Origin: Sabethes cyaneus
Taxonomy: Eukaryota > Arthropoda > Insecta > Diptera > Culicidae
Direction of reading: 5' to 3'
Assembly (NCBI RefSeq): GCF_943734655.1
Contig: NC_071355.1
Span: forward strand, 221,450,527-221,514,526
Length of the DNA stretch: 64,000 nt
Shown: one piece after another, positions 1-8,906 of the stretch
Layout of the letters: each line of letters opens with the position of its first letter
Numbering within the stretch: the stretch's first letter is position 1
Position numbers and translations under genes: made by a program
The notes under the pieces: generated by a model
What the model was told of the DNA's origin: nothing
The model's database searches: none
The model's input: the letters and a program-made list of their open reading frames with translations, nothing else

Positions 1-548
1 TTATTACCACAGAATTCTGTAAACAGCTCCACGTTTTCACTCATCTCTCATAGGCCATGGCGTCCCATGACGCGTTCAAGGTTCGCGTTGAAGTCGTCCA
101 TGTGGATTTGGATATCCCCCTTCGGGATTTTCTCAACCACGCTGTTCAGCTGGCTGTAAAAACTCTCTTTCTCCTGCAGGTCGGCTGCATCTGTTGACGC
201 ATAGCACTGGATTGCTGTAAGGTTCCTAACCCGTGTTCTGAATATGGCAACGATTATTCGCTCATTTATCGGTTCCCACTTCATCAGGGCCCCTGGGCTC
301 AGTAGGAATCCAACTCCTCTTTCTCGAGTAACATTTTCACCTCGTATGCCAGAGTAGAACAATACTTGCCCGGATGATGTCCTGTGTTCGTCAGTACCCG
401 GCCAGCGGACCTCGCTTAGCCCCAGGATTACAAGCTTCAGGCAGCTAGCTTCCCTTGCAAGTTGAGCCAGCTTGCCCTGCTGGGCAAGGGTCAGTATATT
501 CCATGTTCCGATTCGTGTCCGTGTTTTCATGCTAAAGGTCGTTGCCAA
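1..548 (-). mobile_element. LINE endonuclease fragment (RTE/CFDP2-like), decayed
   Basis: The minus strand reads as the apurinic-type endonuclease domain of a non-LTR retrotransposon. Seen in order are TRIGTWNILTLAQQGKL, VILGLSEVRWPG, GVGFLLSPGAL, INERIIVAIF, TAIQCYAST and GDIQIHMDDFNAN; the last corresponds to the GDFNAK motif of RTE-like elements. Reading runs off the left edge. An in-frame TGA at 48-50 interrupts it, but the frame stays open beyond the stop to position 2, with residues such as ENVELFTEFC. The stop is therefore a point mutation in an old copy, not the end of a protein. The clade call (RTE, as in craniofacial development protein 2-like proteins) is inferred from motif style. 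Confidence 0.85.
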
Positions 549-742
549 TAATCCAGAGAGATTTCTTTTTTCATTTTCGGTAACTTTTTTGTGTTCCGGT
601 ACAGTAGGCTGTTAACCTAAGGTCCTTATCCCGCTGATAGGGCGCCATCTTAATGTGGGTGGAAGACACTGTGCCCCTTTCCTGTTAGCATACGACAACC
701 GAAGTTGCGTACCCCAGACGGCACCTCGTGGAGGAAAAGGAA

Positions 743-1285
743 TTAATGAACATAAGTTATGGAATGCACATGTTCACCCTTTGCCAGCCACTTACTTAAT
801 TCGGAAACCAATATTAAATTTTGGGAACAGTCAAGCTTGGAATTGAGAATCAATCTCACGTACTTTACCTCGTCCACATTCCACAACATCAACATCCGAA
901 TCATAAAAGCGCAGAGAGCGAGCTCCATTGGTATTTCTACGTTTTTAGAATAGACGTTTTGCTCGGATTTACCAGAAGTCCAGATTCTCGGCACCACATT
1001 TCCACAACGCGAGAAAGATACGTTATCAAACGCGTCTTCAATAATATCTAAAAAAGTTTCTAAGCAAGATTTCTTTCGTGAAAAAGTAATCTCAATTTTA
1101 TTCACCAAATCATTGAATAAAGTGGTTGTAGATTTGCCACTTTGATATGCATGTTCTGCTGAATGAAGAGAACCTGCTACTAAACCTGTTTCGCGAATGT
1201 GGTGGTCAACAATCCGCTCAAGTGATTTAAGTAAGAAAGACTTTAGACTGATTGGTCTAAAAAATTTTGCTTGATTATATGTCAC
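743..1285 (-). mobile_element. Jockey-superfamily reverse transcriptase fragment
   Basis: The minus-strand translation contains FRPISLKSFLLKSLERIVD, then HAYQSGKSTTTLFNDLVNKIE and FLDIIEDAFDNVSF. These match in order the fingers and first palm motif of Jockey/R1-type reverse transcriptases, where FLDIEGAFDNV carries the first catalytic Asp. The remainder of the frame does not follow RT and no YADD-type motif is found, so the copy is truncated. It is a different clade from the endonuclease piece to its left, so the two are separate insertions. Confidence 0.75.
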
Positions 1286-1404
1286 GCGTCCATCTTTATG
1301 AATAAACTTAAGTTTAAGCTTTAAACTTAATGGTTATTTCACGGCTTTGAGTTGAGTTGTACCCAATAGCAATACTGAATGAATGAAATAATATATAGTA
1401 CTAC

Positions 1405-1690
1405 CACCTGTCTTAGCTGAACATCCGTTCATAGCAATGAGCCTATCGTGTCAAAAAGAGTTGTACATATTCAACGATTGGTCATGCTTCCCAACTGTTG
1501 TATGAAGGGCCAAAAGGGAATTAGTCGGTAAGCAACAATACTTACACCTACCAGGGATTTAGAGAATCTAGGGCTAAGTCGCTAAGTCGCCTGAGTCAAT
1601 CGTTGAATAAAACGTCTTAATGCAGAATGACTCCAGTAGATGGAGAGAAGAGCCCGCTCATTATCCAAGATGTGTTGTTAACCCATTTCC
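1405..1690 (+). repeat. Dispersed repeat, copy 1 (inverted partner at 47130-47420)
   Basis: This stretch matches the reverse complement of 47130-47420 with scattered differences. Shared landmarks include CATCCGTTCATAGCAATGAG, GTTGTACATATTCAACGAT, TATGAAGGGCCAAAA and CAATCGTTGAATAA. The second copy begins exactly where a LINE RT frame breaks off. The element type is unknown, and no protein motif was recognised in either copy. Confidence 0.6.
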
Positions 1691-2425
1691 TCACAGAACG
1701 CACTTTCACTTGATTCTAGAGATAGCCCGGTTTAAGATATGAACTTGGACCCTGAGAAACAAAGAAAGATTGGAAAAAAATCTAATTGACCTGTTTTTGC
1801 TCAAAGCTCAGATGTTACATGTAACATAATTACAGCCGTGACAAAACAACAGGTTTTGCTATTTTTCAGGCAGTTAAGGAAAAATGCTCATAAAACCCGA
1901 TTTTATCTCTATTAACGCCTGACCTATTAATCAGTGTTAGTAAGAATCAGTTGCTTGCCAAAAAAACTTTGTTTTATAATTTTGATTATATTTGTAATTT
2001 TAAGATAAGTTTTAAGCTAGGAAGAAACGATATTCAAAATTTGTAACGGGAACGTTTGTTTTCGTTCGTTCGCATGCGGTCTTTAATTTGATGTCGTTGC
2101 TTTTTAGTAAACAAATGAATGTAAATCTTATATTTCGCTTATTCAAAATATCCCGGAAACATTATAAAAGTTTACATAACCTAGAATTCGCAGCTTCAAA
2201 CACTGATGGCATCGTTAAAGTAACTTTGCTTACGGAATATCTGGAGGAATTGAGTGACAGCATCGACAGTTTCATGTACCCAAATTTAATGTTACAACCT
2301 TTCCGGAACGTGTTGGTAGGCATTTAATCATCTGCGATGACATGAGATGGTCTCCAACCCAAATGCTTCGATATCTATCACAAAACATAACATGTAATAC
2401 TATCTTACCCGTTCATTTAATCTTT
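1691..2425. other. Intergenic, no recognisable gene
   Basis: AT-rich sequence between the left LINE debris and the copia element. The short open frame near 2088-2327 has no recognisable motif and is not reported as a gene. Confidence 0.5.
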
Positions 2426-2430
2426 ATTAA

Positions 2431-2643
2431 TGAAAGAGGTTTACAGAGAAAACGCGCGCAGTGATTGAAAGTACGTCCGTACAGTTTAACGTTTATTCGA
2501 GAAGAGGATACATATATAATCAATATCAACAATAGCAGAGTTAAAAGTCAAGCGTTACACGCTAAAGCAGAGAAATATAATAATAGATTAAAGTACACCG
2601 TTGTTACACTCTAAAGCACAGCTTATCGTATATCAACACCCCC
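2431..2643 (-). repeat. copia 3' LTR with polypurine tract
   Basis: The second 208-bp LTR (2431-2638) is preceded, on the minus strand, by the purine-rich AAGTGGGGG. This is the expected plus-strand primer site and overlaps the end of the gag-pol stop codon. Outside the LTR lies the ATTAA target duplication. Confidence 0.9.
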
Positions 2644-2645
2644 AC

Positions 2646-5600
2646 TTAAGCTGATGCGTCAACTCCCATAGCAGCACGGTTGCGTTCTAGCTTGATCCGT
2701 TCAAGAGTCTTCGTCAGGCCATCAGCAATCTGTTGATTGGTGTCTACGTAGCTCAGCCTTACGATGTTCTGGTCAAGGGCATCGCGGATAAAGTGATGAC
2801 GTATATCTATATGCTTTGTCCGTGGCGTATAGCCTCCATTTTTGGCAATGCATATAGTGCTTTGGTTGTCACAGCAAAGTTGGATAGTCTGTTCTTGTCC
2901 AAGTTGTTTTATCAAACCACGCCACCACATGGCTTCCTGTACAGCGGCAGATAGGGCCATGTACTCGGCCTCGCATGTCGATAATGCGACGGTAGGTTGT
3001 CTCTTGCAACACCATGAGACTGCACCACCTTGCAGCATGAAGATGTAGCCGCTGATCGATTTCCGATCGTCCAGGTCAGACGCCCAGTTAGCGTCCGAGT
3101 ATCCAGTCAAATTGGTATCACTTCCCTTGGTGTACCGCAGCTTCAGTTTCGATGTACCTCGCAGGTATCGAAATAGATGTTTCACTGCTTCCCAATGCTT
3201 GGGTCCGGGATTTGTGTTGAAGCGACTTAGTTGGTTGACTGCGAAGAGAACGTCGGGTCTAGTGCACTGCGCTAGATACATTATACTGCCTACAGCTTCC
3301 TGGTACGGAATCCCTTTCAGCTTCGCAATTTCGTCCGCGGTTTGCGGGGCCATTTCCTTAGTCAATTTCAAACTGGTATTCATCGGGGTCGACACTGCCT
3401 TTGCATGTTGCATGTTGAATCGGGAAAGCATCGACTCGATGTACGCCTCTTGGTCGAGTGCTACACTATCAGTGTTCTTAGTGATTCTCATTCCGAGGCA
3501 CGAACTAGCAGGTCCTAAGTCCTTCATACGAAAAGCGTTGCTCAGCTTAATCTTGATATCGTTGGTCAATCTTTCATCATTGGCAAAGATCATGACGTCA
3601 TCAACGTAGATTGCAACGAATATCATTCGATGGCCTTCAATGCGATAGTAGAGGCATGGATCAAACTTCGATGGGGTCATCCCAAATCTGCGTAGAGCCG
3701 CATCGAGTTTAGCGTTCCATACGCGACTGGACTGCTTGAGTCCGTAGAGAGCCTTATTTAAACGGCAGACCATTTTTGGTTTATCCGATCTTTGGAAACA
3801 CGGTGGCTGTTCCATATAGATCTCCTCCGATAATTCTCCTTGGAGAAAAGCCGTTGTTGCATCCATCTGCTCAATGGACAGGCCATGCCGGGCAGACAAG
3901 GCGAAAAGGTACCGCAGGGAGCTATGACGCACCACAGGTGAATAGGTTTCATCATAGTCCACCCCCTCTCGCTGCGAGAAGCCTTTTACGACTAGACGCG
4001 CTTTGTGTCTATCAACGTTGCCGTTTGCGTCGTGTTTGGTTTTGAAGACCCATTTGCATTTAATCGGCTTCCTGCCTCCAGGTAGTTCGGTCAAGGTCCA
4101 GGTGTTATTTGCCATCAGCGCTTCATACTCCTCACGCATCGCATGCTCCCAGAGTGTTGCGTCTTCCCGCGAAAGCGCCTCCTGATGTGTAACCGGGTCA
4201 CCATTTGCCAGTGGATCCCTAGCAAAATCCATGTCGATCGCGGTTGCGATTCCACTAAATTGCTCCTGGGACGTGAGCTGCACCGGAGTATCCAGCTCAT
4301 TCGTATCAGCTACCTGTAACGGTTTAGAATGCGGCAGACCTTTGTGCGAAATTTCGAAATCGTTGTACTTGCCTGGAATTTTGTGCTCCCGACCGCTACG
4401 CCTCAACACCTGTGACTGAGGTGGATTTGAAGTTTTGCGCGGAGGGAGCACGGAAGTCACGTCGAAACTGTCGAGCTCTTCCTCATCTCCACTGTCGCAA
4501 TCTGTGAAGATATCTTCGTCGTTGTTGGACGTTGCGACCAAACGGTTGTCCGATGTACTTGTAGTTGGAACGGAAACGAATTCAAAGTCGAGCGGGACCA
4601 AGACTTTATTTCGTTTGTCGACTGGTGGGCTTGAAGTTCCTTCGTCGATGAAACAGACCTCACGACTGGTAAACACCTTACACGACTGCGGATCGTAGAG
4701 CCGATATCCTTTCGTATAGCTATCGTAGCCAACAAAAATACATTCATGGGATTTGGGGTCCCATTTCCGACGGCGCTGTTTGGGGATTTGCACCATAGCC
4801 TTGGTGCCGAAGATTCGTAGATGCGAAAGGTTAGGTTTCTTTCTGGACCAAACTTCCTCAGGAGTAGAATCATGACCTTGTGTTGGTGATCGGTTAAGCA
4901 AATAAACGGATGTGTGCACGGCCTCAGCCCAGAATCTCTTCGGTAGTCCTGCTTCAAACAGTAAGCATCGAGCGCGTTCAACTATGGAACGGTTTGCGCG
5001 CTCTGCCATCCCGTTTTGCTCCGGAGTATACGCTGTAGTCTTCTGATGTTGGATGCCGTGCCGTTTTAAGTAGCTTTCGAATCCGCTGTTCACATATTCC
5101 TTTCCATTATCGCTGCGCAGTACCTTAATCTTCCGTTCGGATTGTCGTTCGACCATCACATGAAATTCACGGAACGTTTTCAGTACTTCAGCTTCCGACT
5201 TGGTTTTTAGAAAGTAAGTCCACATTTTGCGAGACTTATCATCTACGAACACAATATAATATCGGCTTCCTCCGATAGATTTTGCCTCCATAGGCCCGCA
5301 AATGTCGGTATGCACCACATCGAGTATATCCGCTGCACGAGAACCTTCCTTACTAAAGGGGTGCCGACAATGTTTCCCCATTGAACACACCTTACAGTCT
5401 CCGGTATCAACGTTGTTGATTGCGATTCCATCCGCTAATCCTTCAGCTAATTTACGGACACTCTTCGGATTCAGATGTCCTAAACGTTGGTGCCAAACCT
5501 TTGCGCTGGTTGAGGTTGAGCAAGCCAAACCATTTTGCACACTTTCTGGTCGTTGTTCGAAAGAAAACAGCTCGTTGTCATGCCTACCTGTTGCTACTGT

Positions 5601-6728
5601 TTTACCGTTGCTGTTCAATATTTTACATCCAGCATTCGTAAACACGACAGTGTATCCTTTTTTGACGATCTGGTTGACGGAAAGTAGATTCACCGAAAGA
5701 TCCGGAATCAGTTGAACATCGTGAACGGGTATGCTATTTTGCTGACATACCGGGTTCAATGTTGCCAAACCAGTTGCCGTTACCTTCATCCCGTTGCCAT
5801 TCGCAGCAAGAACAGATCCAATCACCGGTTGTAGATTCACTAGATTGTCCGGGTTGTTCGTCATATGCATGCTTGCACCCGAATCGATGAGCCAGTCAGA
5901 TGTCTTAGTGGATGAAAAGGTGGATAACACGGCACAAAAAGCATTTTCTTTTCCTTTACTCCTGCATTCACGAGCGATGTGTCCGAACTTATGGCACTTT
6001 CGACACTTTGGTCCTTTCGGGGGATTACTCCTTGGTACGTTTCTTGCCCTGAAACTTTCTTCGGAACTGCGTCCTATTGGTGTCGTCCGGCGACTTGCAA
6101 GTAGTGCAGCATCCTCTACCGACAAAATTACCTCCTGCAGCAGTTTCGTCTTTATTGCATCCCCGGTAATCGGTGTTCCCGAATTCTCTAGGGCCATTAT
6201 CATCGGGCGATAATCGTCAGGAAGACCGGCCAGTAGCAACGTTCCTACCCATTCTTCAGAAATCGGAAAGTTTATTCCGTTTAGCTGGTGTGCGGCAGTG
6301 ATGATTCGGTTGACGTAATCATCCATCGACGAACAGGCAATCAGTTCAGTTTTTATCAGCTTATGCAGTAATCCGACCCTTCTGGTCAAACCTCTATCCT
6401 CGAATGCACTTTCCAAATTCGCCCAAACATCTTTTGCCAATGTTGCCTCCTTCACATGAACGTAGTTTACGGGATCAAGAAGCAAAATTATTTTTGCTCT
6501 CGCTCGGCGATTCGAAACGGTGTCAACAGCTTTCTCGGTTCCGTCCGCATTCCTCTCCGGTTTAACAGCATTCCAAAGGTCCTCTAGCTCCAGATACGTT
6601 TGCACCGCAAACTTCCAAGTGGGCCAGTTGTCGCGACCAGTGAGCCTTTCAATCGCCGGAAGACTGGAAATATTATGGACTACCGCGCTGGTACCTCCTA
6701 CTGATGAAGAGTTTTCACCTCGAAGCAT
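2646..6728 (-). CDS. copia gag-pol polyprotein, apparently intact
   Basis: A single 1360-aa frame without stops. The N-terminal part (about 20-220) is the copia gag domain. A CX2CX4HX4C zinc knuckle (CRKCHKFGHIAREC) lies near residue 241. The aspartic protease motif DWLIDSGAS is near 276, followed by the HHCC integrase zinc-binding segment starting WHQRLGHLNP near 410. The integrase catalytic triad lies in HTDICGP (about 471), RSDNGKE (about 538) and NGMAERANR (about 570). The reverse transcriptase has LVVKGFSQ, DATTAFLQG and YVDDV (about 1039). RNase H carries YSDANWASD (about 1210), STCEAEYMA and DNQS. All domains are in the copia order, with integrase before RT. The TAA stop lies a few bases before the purine tract and 3' LTR. 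The start ATG is the first in frame after the primer-binding site. Confidence 0.95.
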   Translation of the reverse strand: MLRGENSSSVGGTSAVVHNISSLPAIERLTGRDNWPTWKFAVQTYLELEDLWNAVKPERNADGTEKAVDTVSNRRARAKIILLLDPVNYVHVKEATLAKDVWANLESAFEDRGLTRRVGLLHKLIKTELIACSSMDDYVNRIITAAHQLNGINFPISEEWVGTLLLAGLPDDYRPMIMALENSGTPITGDAIKTKLLQEVILSVEDAALLASRRTTPIGRSSEESFRARNVPRSNPPKGPKCRKCHKFGHIARECRSKGKENAFCAVLSTFSSTKTSDWLIDSGASMHMTNNPDNLVNLQPVIGSVLAANGNGMKVTATGLATLNPVCQQNSIPVHDVQLIPDLSVNLLSVNQIVKKGYTVVFTNAGCKILNSNGKTVATGRHDNELFSFEQRPESVQNGLACSTSTSAKVWHQRLGHLNPKSVRKLAEGLADGIAINNVDTGDCKVCSMGKHCRHPFSKEGSRAADILDVVHTDICGPMEAKSIGGSRYYIVFVDDKSRKMWTYFLKTKSEAEVLKTFREFHVMVERQSERKIKVLRSDNGKEYVNSGFESYLKRHGIQHQKTTAYTPEQNGMAERANRSIVERARCLLFEAGLPKRFWAEAVHTSVYLLNRSPTQGHDSTPEEVWSRKKPNLSHLRIFGTKAMVQIPKQRRRKWDPKSHECIFVGYDSYTKGYRLYDPQSCKVFTSREVCFIDEGTSSPPVDKRNKVLVPLDFEFVSVPTTSTSDNRLVATSNNDEDIFTDCDSGDEEELDSFDVTSVLPPRKTSNPPQSQVLRRSGREHKIPGKYNDFEISHKGLPHSKPLQVADTNELDTPVQLTSQEQFSGIATAIDMDFARDPLANGDPVTHQEALSREDATLWEHAMREEYEALMANNTWTLTELPGGRKPIKCKWVFKTKHDANGNVDRHKARLVVKGFSQREGVDYDETYSPVVRHSSLRYLFALSARHGLSIEQMDATTAFLQGELSEEIYMEQPPCFQRSDKPKMVCRLNKALYGLKQSSRVWNAKLDAALRRFGMTPSKFDPCLYYRIEGHRMIFVAIYVDDVMIFANDERLTNDIKIKLSNAFRMKDLGPASSCLGMRITKNTDSVALDQEAYIESMLSRFNMQHAKAVSTPMNTSLKLTKEMAPQTADEIAKLKGIPYQEAVGSIMYLAQCTRPDVLFAVNQLSRFNTNPGPKHWEAVKHLFRYLRGTSKLKLRYTKGSDTNLTGYSDANWASDLDDRKSISGYIFMLQGGAVSWCCKRQPTVALSTCEAEYMALSAAVQEAMWWRGLIKQLGQEQTIQLCCDNQSTICIAKNGGYTPRTKHIDIRHHFIRDALDQNIVRLSYVDTNQQIADGLTKTLERIKLERNRAAMGVDASA

Positions 6729-6790
6729 TTTGTCACTCGCGTATCGAAAAAAAAAATTACGTTTTTATGACGAAAAAACTAATTTTTATC

Positions 6791-6805
6791 TCTGGGCACA
6801 TAACC
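6791..6805 (-). promoter_or_regulatory. copia primer-binding site, internal initiator-Met tRNA type
   Basis: Directly after the 5' LTR the minus strand reads GGTTATGTGCCCAGA. The complement of the anticodon-arm region of eukaryotic initiator tRNA-Met is GGTTATGGGCCCAG, so the site matches except for one base (GGG to GTG). Priming by an internally cleaved initiator-tRNA half is known for Drosophila copia. The match supports the same mechanism here. Confidence 0.8.
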
Positions 6806-7013
6806 TGAAAGAGGTTTACAGAGAAAACGCGCGCAGTGATTGAAAGTACGTCCGTACAGTTTAACGTTTATTCGAGAAGGGGATACATATATAATCAATA
6901 TCAACAATAGCAGAGTTAAATGTCAAGCGTTACACGCTAAAGCAGAGAAATATAATAATAGATTAAAGTACACCGTTGTTACACTCTAAAGCACAGCTTA
7001 TCGTATATCAACA
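6806..7013 (-). repeat. copia 5' LTR
   Basis: This 208-bp long terminal repeat sits at the 5' side of the minus-strand element. It differs from the other LTR at two visible positions (GAGAAGGGGAT versus GAGAAGAGGAT, and GTTAAATGTC versus GTTAAAAGTC). It should carry the promoter and polyadenylation signal of the element. Confidence 0.95.
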
Positions 7014-7018
7014 ATTAA

Positions 7019-8906
7019 TACTCAAAATCCAAAAAAAATCCCAAGTTTGATTTAACGGTAAAAAATAATAAACTATTTATATGCACAATAATGAAGGTAT
7101 GCAAAAACGGTATACTCTTAACGCCCAGCGTTGCGTTTTCGCAACGTAGCGTTGCGGGACACAGGGTCAAAAGTAAAAATACATTGCAGCGGCTTTTTCT
7201 TAGTTGACCTAAAAGAGAATTTTCCTGAAAGTTTAAACGTTCTATCCCGGCTGGGAAAAGTGTGAGGCTTAATGGGTTAATCGGACCAAGATTAGCCCTA
7301 GAAAGTTGACTGTTTCACTCTCCCTAGGCACACCGCTTCAAACAAGTGCCCTGATGGTCCCTCCCTCTTCCCGATTCCAGTTTATCAGGTCAACCAGTAG
7401 GTGTCATTTACGGTACGGAAAAAAATAGTCTGTCGCTTCTTCCGAACCCCAATTTTTTGCTGCCGACATACTAATTTGCCCTCTTCATGATTATTCCGAT
7501 TACTGTAATAATCATTATACGAAACATACCATATTTCGCACTGTTAATCTGACGCTAGTGGAGTGGTATTTAGTTTAATCAACTTATGGATTGACTTCTT
7601 TTCCCTCCTTGCCCTTCTTTTTCAGTTCATTTTTCTTAAGCGAAATCATGATGTGCGAGATTCGACTGTAAAATCATGCAAATCGGGTTATTAGTTTAAA
7701 TAGGTGTAAATGTCGCAATATTATAATAGTTGAGCGTGTGCAAGTTTGGGTCGTGATTTTTAGATACGGCTTTTTGGACCGGGCTCTAGCTCTAGCACAA
7801 AGGCTGTTTCTTTCTCTGTTTCCCTAGCGCGAAAACAGCATGCTGTCTCTATTTTACTTCGTTCGATTTCGATCATCTTTTTAGTCTTTTTATATTCAGA
7901 AAAGCGTTTCACTAGCGGTTGGTTTGCGGATCGTCTTCAAAACAAAAATAGCTCTCAAACGGTGTAATCAGGCATTTTGATCGATATCAAATAAGAAGTA
8001 AAGTGAACATCTGAGTCTTTTAAATTTTGTGCTTGTGAAATTTCAAAGTTCGAGACGGTGTTTAAACACGAAAACGGCACTTTTCAATTACCTGTATTAA
8101 GCTTCAAGCAAATATGATGGAAAAATTTAAGTCCTCTTTGTGCAACTATATGTAGCTGTAGTGGATCGAAAATTGAAGACAGTTGTGTGCGTGCATTTTC
8201 GACGCAAACATTGGATTACGTGTGTGACCAAAATATGCTTTGATGGTATATGTTTATTATGACTGAACGATAGCAAAAGATCAGACGCAAGCCGAAGCTT
8301 GAGTGTGGAGGCGACGAAAGTGAATAATAAAAAAAAGACCTCTTGTGCATTGAGGAAGTGAACGAAACGTTCGAAGTTTCATAAAGTGAACAATAACATA
8401 AACCTTGAAGTGTAGGTGAACTTGTCTACCATAATCTACCAGTTTAACCAAATTTGTTGGCTACTAAAGCGATAATCTTATAAAGTTATCGCCTGTATCG
8501 AGGTGTATTAAATGTGCCCACAGCGAACGCAACATTGCAGAAATCGCAGAATTACCAGCACTAAAATTTTGAAGAAGAGACTCTGTGTACACCCAACGAC
8601 CATGTTCAGAATCGCCCGTGTGAATAATAGCTTGATAAGAGAAAGATCGCCCAAAATGGTCAAGTACTCATTTCCACATCTATTCGAAGCCTTGAGTGCG
8701 CATTTTTGTTAATTTATTACATCTCCGCTGTGTGGAGCATTTGCTGTTGCAAAACAACAAATTAGCTTTGTAAGCTAAAAAAGCATCGTTCGTGGGTGTT
8801 AAAAATTGTTCAAGAAAGCTATTTTATACTTTGCATAAGCTTAAAGTACAGTCAAATTTAATATCAAACCAATATTATACATTACACATTTGATAAATTA
8901 AACAAC
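7019..8906 (+). other. Upstream and leader region of Maf1
   Basis: There is no protein gene here. Stretches around 7930-8900 look like an AT-rich leader with several short upstream ATGs, including 8512. The transcription start could not be fixed from sequence, so the extent of the 5' UTR is unknown. The short open frame at 8512-8712 has no recognised motif. Confidence 0.4.

Larger units (their letters stand above)
2426..7018 (-). mobile_element. Full-length Ty1/copia LTR retrotransposon
   Basis: A complete element reading on the minus strand. Two 208-bp LTRs (2431-2638 and 6806-7013) bound it, flanked by a 5-bp target duplication ATTAA (2426-2430 and 7014-7018). In the element's orientation the LTR begins TGTTG and ends TTTCA, so the TG...CA termini are intact. 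By eye the LTRs differ at only two positions (about 1%), which implies a recent insertion. Internal parts are in the expected order: 5' LTR, primer-binding site, one gag-pol frame, a G-rich purine tract, 3' LTR. It lies between the LINE debris and the leader region of Maf1. Confidence 0.97.
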
